Assembly (NCBI RefSeq): GCF_001425755.1
Contig: NZ_LMDH01000001.1
Coordinates: 1,768,335-1,832,334 of the forward strand
Length of the DNA: 64,000 nucleotides
Source of the DNA: Aeromicrobium sp. Root344
GTDB lineage: Bacteria; Actinomycetota; Actinomycetes; Propionibacteriales; Nocardioidaceae
Direction: 5' to 3'
The notes beneath the pieces are model-generated. The model ran no database searches. It was not told the DNA's origin and saw only the letters and a list, made by a program, of their open reading frames with translations. The position numbers and the translations under genes are program-made. Shown piece by piece: positions 1 to 8,581 of the stretch (its first letter is position 1; each line of letters starts with the position of its first letter).

Positions 1-693
1 CGTCCACGAGCTGTCGGCATAGCCGGCGTTGCGCATCGCGGTCCGGACATTGGCGTACGCGTTCGCGATCCGCGTCTTCACCAGGGAGACGTTGCTGGTC
101 GTGAAGTTGGCGACGACGCTGCTGTCGTCCTTGCAGTAGTCCTTCCACCAGCTCGGCGACGTCAGGAAGTCGGTGACGCACGACTGCACGACGCTCGCGA
201 AGTTGAAGTCGTTGCCCCCGATCGACACCGCGACCATCCTGACGTTGTGGGTCGCGGCGAACTGCTGCAGCATCAGGGCCTGGCCCTGCTTGCCGGCGCC
301 GTTGTCGTAGAAGTCGAGTCCGGGCTTGAAGTCGCTGCCGTCCGACGTCGCGGTCTTGGCGCCCGAGCACGCGAGGTTGAGACCCTGCACGCCGCCGCCG
401 ATGTAGATCTCGGCGCTCTTGCTGCGGTGGCACCGGTTGATCTGCTCGGCGGTGTTGGAGGCGTTGTCGAAGTACGCGGTGCCGCCGCCCGCGTCCGACC
501 GCGCCGAGCTGTCGTTGGACGAGCCAGCCCAGCGCCCGGCCTCACCGGAGATGTAGGAGTCGCCGACCGACACGACGTACGGGGTCCCGCTGCCGGGACC
601 GTCGGCATGGGCCGGTGCGGCCACGACGGTGAGGGTGGCGAACGCGAGACTCAACGCGACGAGGAGTGGACGTGCTCGGGTGACCAGCGACAT
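1..693 (-). CDS. Secreted SGNH/GDSL-type esterase or lipase, C-terminus cut by window edge
   Basis: The frame opens with an ATG at 693, with AGGAGG seven bases upstream, and runs off the left edge without a stop (231 codons visible). Residues 1-30 form a Sec signal peptide ending in APAHA. Mature block I follows (VSVGDSYISGEAGRW, nucleophile Ser in GDS), and block III appears near residue 150 (VSIGGND). Both are SGNH hydrolase signatures. Cysteines near 92, 108, 167 and 178 suggest disulfides, as in secreted actinobacterial lipases. The catalytic Asp/His block V lies outside the window. The substrate (lipid or acetylated polysaccharide) is not deducible. Confidence 0.88.
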   Translation of the reverse strand, partial: MSLVTRARPLLVALSLAFATLTVVAAPAHADGPGSGTPYVVSVGDSYISGEAGRWAGSSNDSSARSDAGGGTAYFDNASNTAEQINRCHRSKSAEIYIGGGVQGLNLACSGAKTATSDGSDFKPGLDFYDNGAGKQGQALMLQQFAATHNVRMVAVSIGGNDFNFASVVQSCVTDFLTSPSWWKDYCKDDSSVVANFTTSNVSLVKTRIANAYANVRTAMRNAGYADSSWT

Positions 694-799
694 GCGGTGC
701 CTCCTAGGCGGACGTGCTCCCTCCGACCCAGCGGGTCCGGATCGAACCTAGTGGCGCACGTCACACTTTGGGAAGACCTAAATTACTTCTCGGTAGCAG

Positions 800-1192
800 T
801 CAGCGGCGCAGCGGCCGGGTCAGCACCTTGGCGATGCACGCCGGCACGCCCTCGTCGTCCCCGTGGTCGCGGGCCCGATAGGCACTCGGGCTCTCGCCGA
901 CGAGCTCGGAGAACCGGGTGCTGAACGTGCCGAGCGAGGCGCAACCGACCTCGAAGCAGACCTCCGTGACGGAGAGGTCGCCCCGCCGGAGCAGGGCCAT
1001 GGCCCGCTCGATGCGCCGGGTCATGAGATAGCCGTACGGCGTCTCGCCGAACGCAGCGCGGAAGCTGCGCGAGAAGTGGCCGGGCGACATCAGGGCGACC
1101 CGGGCCAGGGCCTCGACGTCGAGCGGCTTCGCATACTCGCGGTCCATCGTGTCGCGTGCCCTGCGGAGCAGGACGAGGTCCTCGTTCGCCAC
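800..1192 (-). CDS. Short AraC-family transcriptional regulator
   Basis: A 130-residue protein that is almost entirely the two-helix-turn-helix AraC DNA-binding domain: residues 10-60 hold HTH1 with the typical PGHFSRSFRAAFG turn, and 75-110 hold HTH2 ending in GESPSAYRAR. There is no sugar-binding or other sensor domain. Such stand-alone AraC proteins are common in actinobacteria, and their signal is usually unknown. The start is a GTG at 1192 with only a weak ribosome site. It diverges from the merR gene across 86 bp. Transcription could continue into the esterase gene 106 bp downstream, but that gene has its own strong Shine-Dalgarno. Confidence 0.85.
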   Translation of the reverse strand: MANEDLVLLRRARDTMDREYAKPLDVEALARVALMSPGHFSRSFRAAFGETPYGYLMTRRIERAMALLRRGDLSVTEVCFEVGCASLGTFSTRFSELVGESPSAYRARDHGDDEGVPACIAKVLTRPLRR

Positions 1193-1241
1193 GCCACCAT
1201 GATCGCATCCCGCTGCCGCTCCTTGAGCCGGTCGAAAGGAT

Positions 1242-1272
1242 TTGACCTGGAGTGCGCTCCAGGGTTCATGCT
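1242..1272 (+). promoter_or_regulatory. MerR-type promoter and operator for merR-aldo/keto reductase
   Basis: TTGACC (1242-1247) and CATGCT (1267-1272) are 19 bp apart, the over-long spacer typical of MerR-activated promoters. The spacer carries an inverted repeat with perfect 7-bp arms, CCTGGAG/CTCCAGG (1246-1263). Start ATG 1279 lies six bases after the -10, so the transcript is probably leaderless. Confidence 0.8.
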
Positions 1273-1278
1273 GAACGC

Positions 1279-1665
1279 ATGACTGTGACAGAGGTTCCCG
1301 CCGGGGGCGTGACGATCAGCGCGGCCGCCGAGCTGAGCGGGCTAACCGTCGACACCCTGCGCTACTACGAGAAGGAGGGCTTGTCCCTCCGCCGCCCGGG
1401 GCGGTCCGCGTCCGGGCAGCGTCGCTACACCGAGGAGGACGTGCGGTGGCTCGGCACGCTCGTCATGCTGCGCCGCACCGGCATGCCGATCCGCGACATC
1501 CGCCGCTTCGTCGACCTCTACCGCACCGAGGGCAGCGAGGCGCAACGGCTCGCGATCCTCGAGGCGCATCGCGAGCACGTGCTCGAGGAGCTGAACGAGG
1601 TGCAGACCCACCTCGACGCGATCAACCGCAAGATCACTTACTACAAGGAGCTGGTGAACGGATGA
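1279..1665 (+). CDS. MerR-family transcriptional regulator
   Basis: A 128-residue MerR protein. The winged helix occupies residues 12-80 (ISAAAELSGLTVDTLRYYEK), followed by a dimerising coiled coil near 85-128. The tail has no cysteine cluster, so metal sensing of the classical mercury type is unlikely. The ATG at 1279 is preferred over an in-frame ATG 27 bases upstream, which would lie inside the operator. Its stop overlaps the start of the downstream aldo/keto reductase (ATGA), so the two genes are translationally coupled. The palindrome in the long-spacer promoter upstream suggests it controls its own operon, probably in response to a substrate of the reductase. That last point is inference. 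Confidence 0.9.
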   Translation: MTVTEVPAGGVTISAAAELSGLTVDTLRYYEKEGLSLRRPGRSASGQRRYTEEDVRWLGTLVMLRRTGMPIRDIRRFVDLYRTEGSEAQRLAILEAHREHVLEELNEVQTHLDAINRKITYYKELVNG

Positions 1666-2648
1666 AGACCACCGCATGGGGCGCCCAAGGCCTCGAGGCC
1701 AGCGTCGAGGGACTCGGCGCGATGGGGATGTCGGCGTTCTACGGAGACCGTGACGACACGGAGTCGACCGCGACTCTCAACCGCGCGCTCGACCTCGGTG
1801 TCACGATGATCGACACGGCCGAGATCTACGGCCCGTTCCTCAACGAGCGGCTCATCGGGCGCGCGATCGGCAGCCGCCGTGACGAGTACGCGATCGCGAC
1901 CAAGTTCGCCACCCACATCGAGGACGACGGCACGATGGGGCCGCCCGACGGCAGCCCGGCGTACGCCCGCAAGGCGGTGGAGCGCTCGCTGAAGAACCTC
2001 GGCATGGAGACGATCGACCTCTACTACCTGCACCGGGTCGACCCGAACGTGCCGATCGAGGAGACCGTCGGTGCGATGGCCGAGTTCGTCACCGAGGGCA
2101 AGGTCCGCTACCTCGGGCTGTCCGAAGCGGCGCCCGAGACGATCCGGCGCGCGCACGCGACGCACCCGATCACCGCGGTCCAGACGGAGTACTCGCTGTT
2201 CGAGCGCAGCCCTGAGGTCAACGGCGTGCTCGACACGACGCGGGAGCTCGGCATCGAGTTCGTCGCGTACTCACCACTGGGTCGCGGCGTGCTGACCGGT
2301 GCCATCGCATCACCCGACGACCTGCCGGCGGACGACTGGCGGCGCAACATGCCGCGCTTCGGTGAGTCGAACCTGACGCACAACCTCGCGGTCGTCGACA
2401 AGGTGCGAGCCCTTGCGGGTGCCAAGGGGGTGACGCCGGGCCAGCTCGCCCTGGCCTGGGTCGTGCACCAGGACGGAGTCGTCGCGATCCCCGGCACGAA
2501 GCGTCGGACGTACCTGGAGGAGAACGTCGCCGCGGTCGACGTGGAGCTGTCCGACGCGGACCTGACGGCGCTCGCCGATGCGGCGCCCGTCGGCGTCACC
2601 CAGGGCGAACGCTACGACGAGGCCGGCATGCGGGCGGTCCACGTCTGA
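1662..2648 (+). CDS. Aldo/keto reductase, complete catalytic tetrad
   Basis: A 328-residue NADPH-dependent aldo/keto reductase with a (beta/alpha)8 barrel fold. All four catalytic residues are visible: Asp51 and Tyr56 (DTAEIYG), Lys81 (ATKF) and His124 (YYLHRVDP). The C-terminal cofactor loop IPGTKRRTYLEEN is present. The ATG at 1662 overlaps the merR stop. It is co-transcribed with merR, so expression is probably induced by an electrophile or carbonyl compound. The substrate cannot be named. A related enzyme lies 1.7 kb downstream (4322-5326). Confidence 0.92.
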   Translation: MKTTAWGAQGLEASVEGLGAMGMSAFYGDRDDTESTATLNRALDLGVTMIDTAEIYGPFLNERLIGRAIGSRRDEYAIATKFATHIEDDGTMGPPDGSPAYARKAVERSLKNLGMETIDLYYLHRVDPNVPIEETVGAMAEFVTEGKVRYLGLSEAAPETIRRAHATHPITAVQTEYSLFERSPEVNGVLDTTRELGIEFVAYSPLGRGVLTGAIASPDDLPADDWRRNMPRFGESNLTHNLAVVDKVRALAGAKGVTPGQLALAWVVHQDGVVAIPGTKRRTYLEENVAAVDVELSDADLTALADAAPVGVTQGERYDEAGMRAVHV

Positions 2649-2663
2649 CCCGGCCGACAGCCA

Positions 2664-2721
2664 ACTTTTGAAGCGTTGCGCAGGTTCAAGCGCGGCTTTT
2701 CCTGCGCAATGCTTCAAAAGT
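2664..2721. terminator. Long inverted repeat between convergent genes (hairpin family B, copy 1)
   Basis: Arms 2664-2684 and 2701-2721 are 21 bp with one mismatch (a G-T wobble in RNA), around a 16-base loop. The outer arm is ACTTTTGAAGC and the inner arm TTGCGCAGG. It separates the convergent reductase and DUF2461 genes and could terminate both. No T-run follows. A close relative occurs at 59306-59359. Confidence 0.75.
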
Positions 2722-2732
2722 CGGCGGGCTGA

Positions 2733-3368
2733 CTAGCCCTTGGCGTGGTGCAGGACCCACTCGACGAACGGCGTCGCCTCGCGCCAGTCGGCACGTACGC
2801 GCTCGAGCAGCTCGGGCGTGTGGATGAACGGCTCGAAGCCGTAGCTCTTGCCGAGCGTCATCGACTTGTGGCGCAGGAGCTCGATGCGCGGGTGGTCGAC
2901 GTCGAAGCCTCGCGGAGCGGTCTTGAGCCGGTCGCCGCCGAGCTCCCAGCCGGTCGCCTGCATCGTCGCGAGGATGTCCTCGAGCTCGCCGCCGCGCCGC
3001 TTGTCGACGATCGCGTCGCGGATGCTCGCGAGCCGGGGCGACGACGCCTCGTAGAACCCGACTCCGACGCGTACGCCGGGAGCGCCGACCTGCACGTAGT
3101 AGCCGGTCGACGGGCCCTTGGGCACGAAGGCGCCCTGGTGTGTCTTGTAGGGCGTCTTGTCCTTGGCGAACCGCACGTCGCGATAGGGCCGGAAGACCTT
3201 GGCATCGCCGAACTCGTCGGCCAGCCCGGCGACGAGTGCCTTCATGGGAGCGGCCACCGCCGCGTCGTACGTCTGCCGGTGGGCTTCCCAGTAGGTCTTG
3301 GTGTTGTCCATCTCGAGGTCGTCGTAGAAGTCGAGGGCCTCGACAGGGAATCCGGTGAACTCAGGCAC
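2733..3368 (-). CDS. DUF2461 family protein
   Basis: A 211-residue protein matching the DUF2461 (TIGR02453) family from end to end: the N-terminal FTGFPVEALDFYDDLEMDN, the central FRPYRDVRFAKDKTPYKTHQG and the GGGDRL-like region all fit. The biochemical role of the family is unknown. The GTG start at 3368 has no ribosome site but sits six bases after a TAGCCT -10 box (3375-3380). The first three bases of that box are the TAG stop of the upstream XRE regulator. It is therefore probably transcribed as a leaderless message from its own promoter as well as by read-through. Confidence 0.85.
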   Translation of the reverse strand: MPEFTGFPVEALDFYDDLEMDNTKTYWEAHRQTYDAAVAAPMKALVAGLADEFGDAKVFRPYRDVRFAKDKTPYKTHQGAFVPKGPSTGYYVQVGAPGVRVGVGFYEASSPRLASIRDAIVDKRRGGELEDILATMQATGWELGGDRLKTAPRGFDVDHPRIELLRHKSMTLGKSYGFEPFIHTPELLERVRADWREATPFVEWVLHHAKG

Positions 3369-3377
3369 CTTGCGAGG

Positions 3378-4220
3378 CTACTTCGTGACCGCGACGTCCT
3401 GCTCGCCCAGCACCCTGAGCAGCTCGAGCTTGCCGTACGTCTCGGTGCCGGGCGCGGCGCTCAGGATCACCAGGCTCTGGCCCTCCTCGGCCGTGGCCAT
3501 GGTCTCGCAGTCGACCTCGAGGAGGCCCACCCGCGGGTGGATCAGTCGTTTCGTCATGGGGTGCCGGAGCCCGACCTCGTGGCGCTCCCAGAGCGCCGTG
3601 AACTCCTCGCCGGTCGCCAGAAGTGCGTCGAGCAGCGCGACCACGTCCGGGTCCTTGGGCCGCCGTGACCACGTGGCACGGACCTCCGCGACGCGGATGC
3701 GGCTGTGCTCGGCCTGCTCCTCCGGCGGCACGGCTCTGGTCTCGGGCTCGGCGAACCAGCGCCAGGTCCAGCTCGCCTCGACCCCGGTGAGCCCGCTGCG
3801 ATCGCCCTGCAGGAGCCGCGACATCCGGTTCTGCGCCAGCACCACGCCGAGGTCGGAGATCACGAATGCGGCACAGTCCTCGAGCTGGTCGATGACCCGA
3901 AGCAGCACCGGGCGCACGTACGTCGAGGAGGCGCTGCGATCCGGCGCCGCGTGGCCCGCCAGCCGATAGAGGTGGTCGGTCTCGTCGTCGGACAGGCGGA
4001 GCGTACGGGCGAGGGCGCGCAGCATCTGGACCGATGGCTGTGGGCTGCGAGCCTGCTCGAGCCGGGCGTAGTAGTCCACCGACATCCCGGTCAGGTGGGC
4101 CACCTCTTCGCGACGGAGCCCGGCCGCGCGGCGACGCGGTCCGACCGAGAGGCCGACGTCGGCGGGCTGCAGTGCCTCACGACGGCGGCGGAGGAAGTCG
4201 GCGAGCGAGCTGCGATCCAT
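3378..4220 (-). CDS. XRE-family regulator with MmyB-like ligand domain
   Basis: A 280-residue protein. The N-terminal helix-turn-helix (residues 5-75, with LRREEVAHLTGMSVDYYARLEQ) is followed by an MmyB-like PAS-type domain (about 95-270). This architecture is common in actinobacterial regulators that control a neighbouring oxidoreductase. ATG 4220 is the preferred start; longer in-frame options run into the divergent promoter region. It diverges from the aldo/keto reductase at 4322 across 101 bp, so it most likely regulates that gene (inference from position). DUF2461 follows nine bases downstream. Confidence 0.88.
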   Translation of the reverse strand: MDRSSLADFLRRRREALQPADVGLSVGPRRRAAGLRREEVAHLTGMSVDYYARLEQARSPQPSVQMLRALARTLRLSDDETDHLYRLAGHAAPDRSASSTYVRPVLLRVIDQLEDCAAFVISDLGVVLAQNRMSRLLQGDRSGLTGVEASWTWRWFAEPETRAVPPEEQAEHSRIRVAEVRATWSRRPKDPDVVALLDALLATGEEFTALWERHEVGLRHPMTKRLIHPRVGLLEVDCETMATAEEGQSLVILSAAPGTETYGKLELLRVLGEQDVAVTK

Positions 4221-4321
4221 GCCTCCATCATCGCGCGCGCTCGCAACCGTAAACAGGGATCGGCAGTCCGTGGCTGAACGCTCCTCTTTTGCGGTCGCGG
4301 AGCCCGACGCAGGCTGGACGC

Positions 4322-5326
4322 ATGACGACTTCGACACTGACCACCAAGACCCTTGGCACCCTCGGCTCGACCCCCGCGATCGGGCTCGGCCTCATGGGGA
4401 TGTCGGCTCTGTACGGGCCCACCGACCGCGACGAGAGCATCGCGACGATCCACGCGGCGCTCGATGCCGGCGTGACGCTGCTCGACACGGGCGACTTCTA
4501 CGGCATGGGGCACAACGAGCTGCTGCTGGCCGAGGCGCTGACGGGCCGCGACCGTGACACCGTCGACATCAGCGTCAAGTTCGGCGCCCTCCGTGGTCCC
4601 GACGGCGGCTGGTACGGCTTCGACGCGCGGCCCGGCGCCGTGAAGACCTGGCTCGCGTACTCGCTCCAGCGCCTCGGCACGGACCACATCGACATCTACC
4701 GGCCGGCGCGCCTCGACCCCGACGTGCCGATCGAGGACACCGTCGGGGCGATCGCCGAGATGATCGAGGCGGGGTACGTCCGGCACATCGGTCTGTCCGA
4801 GGTCGGCGCCGAGACGATCCGCCGCGCCCACGCGGTGCACCCCATCGCCGACCTGCAGATCGAGTACTCGTTGATCTCCCGTGGCCTCGAGGGCGAGATC
4901 CTCGACACCTGCCGCGAGCTCGGCATCGGCGTCACGGCGTACGGCGTGTTGTCCCGTGGCCTGATCAGCGGCCACTACGCACCCGACCAGGTGACGGTCT
5001 CTGACTTCCGTTCGCACACTCCGCGATTCCAGGGCGAGAACCTCACCCGCAACCTCGGGCTCGTCGAGGCGCTGCGCGGTGTCGCGTCGGACGCCGGGAT
5101 CACCGTGGCGCAAGCCGCGATCGCCTGGGTCGCCTCCCGCGGTGACGACATCGTCCCCGTCGTCGGCGCCCGTACGCGTGAGCGGCTCGCCGAGACACTC
5201 GGCGCCGCCGCGGTGACGCTGACCGACGAGCAGCTCGCGGCGATCGAGGCCGCGATTCCGCTCGACCAGGTCGCCGGCACCCGCTACGCCGCCGAGCAGA
5301 TGGCGATGCTCGACAGCGAGAAGTAG
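4322..5326 (+). CDS. Aldo/keto reductase with catalytic His replaced by Ala
   Basis: A 334-residue aldo/keto reductase barrel. Asp55, Tyr60 (DTGDFYG) and Lys86 (SVKFG) of the tetrad are present. The usual catalytic His in the YxLHRxDP segment is missing: the sequence reads YRPARLDPDVP, placing Ala129 there. I recall a widespread bacterial subfamily with this YRPARLDP signature, so the change is probably not a sequencing error. Activity may be altered (different pH optimum or substrate). The gene is divergent from an XRE regulator. A weak CAGGCT box lies six bases before the ATG, so it may also be leaderless. Confidence 0.9.
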   Translation: MTTSTLTTKTLGTLGSTPAIGLGLMGMSALYGPTDRDESIATIHAALDAGVTLLDTGDFYGMGHNELLLAEALTGRDRDTVDISVKFGALRGPDGGWYGFDARPGAVKTWLAYSLQRLGTDHIDIYRPARLDPDVPIEDTVGAIAEMIEAGYVRHIGLSEVGAETIRRAHAVHPIADLQIEYSLISRGLEGEILDTCRELGIGVTAYGVLSRGLISGHYAPDQVTVSDFRSHTPRFQGENLTRNLGLVEALRGVASDAGITVAQAAIAWVASRGDDIVPVVGARTRERLAETLGAAAVTLTDEQLAAIEAAIPLDQVAGTRYAAEQMAMLDSEK

Positions 5327-5334
5327 GACGGCGG

Positions 5335-5451
5335 TCAGTTGCGGCGGGACTGGCGGCGCTCGACGAGCGGATAGATCGCCCACGCGATCAGGAGCGCGAG
5401 CACCTCGACGAGCGCTCCGACCACCATCTCAAGGTTCGACATCGTTTCCAT
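5335..5451 (-). CDS. Possible small single-pass membrane protein (38 aa)
   Basis: A short frame of 38 codons (35 if the second ATG at 5442 is used). It encodes a short acidic/neutral head, one hydrophobic segment (VVGALVEVLALLIAWAIYPLV) and a basic tail (ERRQSRRN), consistent with an Nin-Cout or tail-anchored micropeptide. It lies downstream of the dioxygenase gene on the same strand and ends nine bases from the convergent reductase stop. The ribosome site is weak. No family is recognised. The hydrophobic-then-basic layout and its position argue for a real gene, but evidence is thin. Confidence 0.45.
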   Translation of the reverse strand: METMSNLEMVVGALVEVLALLIAWAIYPLVERRQSRRN

Positions 5452-5535
5452 GGCTCTGCCCTTCCCCCGATCCGCATGACACGTCTCACCTTCGAGTGTG
5501 TCGCGGCAGCCCAAATCCGCAAGGGCGCGAGGCGT

Positions 5536-6753
<1,218 letters not shown>

Positions 6754-6858
6754 TCATGGCGAGATGGGCAAGCGATGCAGTCGTCGGTGGTCACTTGTGC
6801 TACATGAGGCCGGTAGTCTGAGAGATACCTCGGCAATCTGCATACTTCGGAGGCGATC

Positions 6859-7356
6859 TTGGACCAGCTCGACATCGCACTGGTGGAGGCGATGCGCGAA
6901 CATCCGCGCGTCGGCGACCTCGAGCTGTCCCGCATCACCCAGGTCGCCCGCGCGACGGTGCAGTCCCGGCTCGCCAAGCTGGAGCGCACCGGGGTCATCA
7001 CCGGCTACGGCCCCGACGTCGACCTCGTCGCCGCCGGCCATCCGGTGCTGGCGTTCGTGACGCTCGAGATCGCGCAGGGATCGCTCGACGCCGTCACCGA
7101 CGAGCTCGACTCGTTGCCCAACGTGCTCGAGGCCTACGTCACGAGCGGCACGGCTGACGTGGTGTGCAAGATCGCCGCGACCTCGCACGAGGACCTGCAG
7201 GCGACGCTGCTGCACATCAGCAAGTCGGGCTCGGTCGTGCGCTCGACCAGCGTCATCGTGCTGTCGGAGCTGGTCCGCCCGAGGGTCCTCCCGATGTTGA
7301 GGAAGGGCGCCGAGGGCAGCACCTCCAGAGCCCCCGCATACCGCCAAGTTTTGTGA
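6859..7356 (+). CDS. Lrp/AsnC-family transcriptional regulator
   Basis: A 165-residue protein: an N-terminal winged HTH (residues 1-55, LSRITQVARATVQSRLAKLE) followed by a RAM/ACT-like effector domain (65-145). The start is an unusual TTG at 6859, chosen because GGAGG (6849-6853) lies five bases upstream and the protein begins exactly at the conserved LDQLDIAL-type motif. Its position opposite hpd suggests it senses an aromatic amino acid or its keto acid and controls tyrosine breakdown (inference). The final codons VL-stop lie inside the arm of a long inverted repeat shared with the convergent aminotransferase gene. Confidence 0.92.
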   Translation: MDQLDIALVEAMREHPRVGDLELSRITQVARATVQSRLAKLERTGVITGYGPDVDLVAAGHPVLAFVTLEIAQGSLDAVTDELDSLPNVLEAYVTSGTADVVCKIAATSHEDLQATLLHISKSGSVVRSTSVIVLSELVRPRVLPMLRKGAEGSTSRAPAYRQVL

Positions 7357-7406
7357 CGGAACTCGTCACCCGGTACGTCGGTGGTGACGAGTTTCGTCAC
7401 AAAACT
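7347..7406. terminator. 24-bp-arm inverted repeat containing both convergent stop codons
   Basis: Arms 7347-7370 and 7383-7406 match at 23 of 24 positions around a 12-base loop. The stop of the Lrp gene (7354-7356) lies in the left arm and the stop of the aminotransferase (7397-7399) in the right arm. Both read GTTTTGTGA, so both proteins end in Val-Leu. It probably acts as a bidirectional terminator. No T-run is present. Confidence 0.75.
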
Positions 7407-8563
7407 GGGGGGCGCAGGACTTTCAGGCGCTTCAGCGCCTCTTCGATGATCTCCGGGCGTTTGCAGAAGGCCCAGCGGACCAGGGGACGGCCCGCGTCGA
7501 CGTCGTCGTAGAACACCTGGTGCGGGATCGCGACGACGCCGGCGAGCCCGGGCAGCGTGCGGCAGAACTCCACCCCGTCAGCGAAGCCCAACGGCCTGAT
7601 GTCGGTCGTCGCGAAGTAGGTGCCCTCCGGCACGAACACCTCGAACCCGATCTCGGCGAGCCCGTCGCACAACAGGTCTCGCTGCGACTGCAGCCGGTTG
7701 CGGAACGTGTCGAAGTACGCGTCGTCGGCGCCGAGCGCGTGGGCGATGGCCGGCTGCAGGGGCGAGCCCGACGTGTACGTGAGGAACTGCTTGGCGCCGA
7801 TCATCGCCTGCACGAGCGACGCCGGCCCGGTGGCCCACCCGATCTTCCAGCCCGTGAACGAGAAGCTCTTGCCGCCGCTGGAGATCGTGAGCGTACGTCC
7901 GACCATGCCGGGCAGCGTCGAGATCGGGAGGTGCGGGATGCCGTCGAACGTGAGGTGCTCGTAGACCTCGTCGCTGATCACCACGAGGTCGTGCTCGATC
8001 GCCACGGCGGCGATCGCGTCGAGCTCCTCGCGGCGCAGCACCGTGCCCGTCGGGTTGTGCGGCGAGTTGAGCAGGATCGCGGTCGTCCGCGGCGACACCG
8101 CGGCCCGCAGCTCGTCGACCGGCAGCCGGAAGTCCGGCGCCCGCAACGTCACGGGCCGGCGCACCCCACCGGCCATCTGGATCACCGCGACGTACGAGTC
8201 GTAGTAGGGCTCGAGGACGATGACCTCGTCGCCCGGGTCGACCAGCCCGAGCAGCGCCGAGGCGATGGCCTCGGTCGCGCCGGTGGTGACGCCGACCTCG
8301 GTGTCGGGGTCGACGTCCACTCCGTAGAAGCGCTTCTGGTGGGCCGCGATCGCGTGCCGCAGCTCCGGCACTCCGGTGCCGGGGGCGTACTGGTTGCGGC
8401 CGCCCCGCAGGGCGTCCACCGCGACCTCGATCACCTCGGCCGGGCCGTCCGTGTCCGGAAAGCCCTGGCCGAGGTTGACCGCGCCGGTCCGCAGCGCGAG
8501 CGCACTCATCTCGGCGAAGATCGTGGTGCCGAGACCTGACAGGCGCGCGCTGGACGTCCTCAT
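7397..8563 (-). CDS. PLP-dependent class I aminotransferase, DapC-like
   Basis: A 388-residue fold-type I aminotransferase. The PLP lysine is in SSGGKSFSFTGWKIGW, with the NPHNPTG-type motif SPHNPTGTV and the N-terminal NLGQGFPD typical of the kynurenine aminotransferase/YbdL group. Its closest remembered relatives are mycobacterial DapC (Rv0858c, N-succinyldiaminopimelate aminotransferase) and MetC/YbdL-type methionine aminotransferases; sequence alone does not separate these. A TAGGAT box seven bases before the ATG suggests a leaderless transcript of its own, separate from the sugar operon upstream. Confidence 0.88.
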   Translation of the reverse strand: MRTSSARLSGLGTTIFAEMSALALRTGAVNLGQGFPDTDGPAEVIEVAVDALRGGRNQYAPGTGVPELRHAIAAHQKRFYGVDVDPDTEVGVTTGATEAIASALLGLVDPGDEVIVLEPYYDSYVAVIQMAGGVRRPVTLRAPDFRLPVDELRAAVSPRTTAILLNSPHNPTGTVLRREELDAIAAVAIEHDLVVISDEVYEHLTFDGIPHLPISTLPGMVGRTLTISSGGKSFSFTGWKIGWATGPASLVQAMIGAKQFLTYTSGSPLQPAIAHALGADDAYFDTFRNRLQSQRDLLCDGLAEIGFEVFVPEGTYFATTDIRPLGFADGVEFCRTLPGLAGVVAIPHQVFYDDVDAGRPLVRWAFCKRPEIIEEALKRLKVLRPPVL

Positions 8564-8581
8564 GCGCCCGATCCTAGGTGC

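Noticed and set aside
2664..2721. Long inverted repeat considered as insertion-sequence ends
   Set aside because: No transposase or internal space; the loop is 16 bases. It is a hairpin element, although a miniature mobile origin remains possible.
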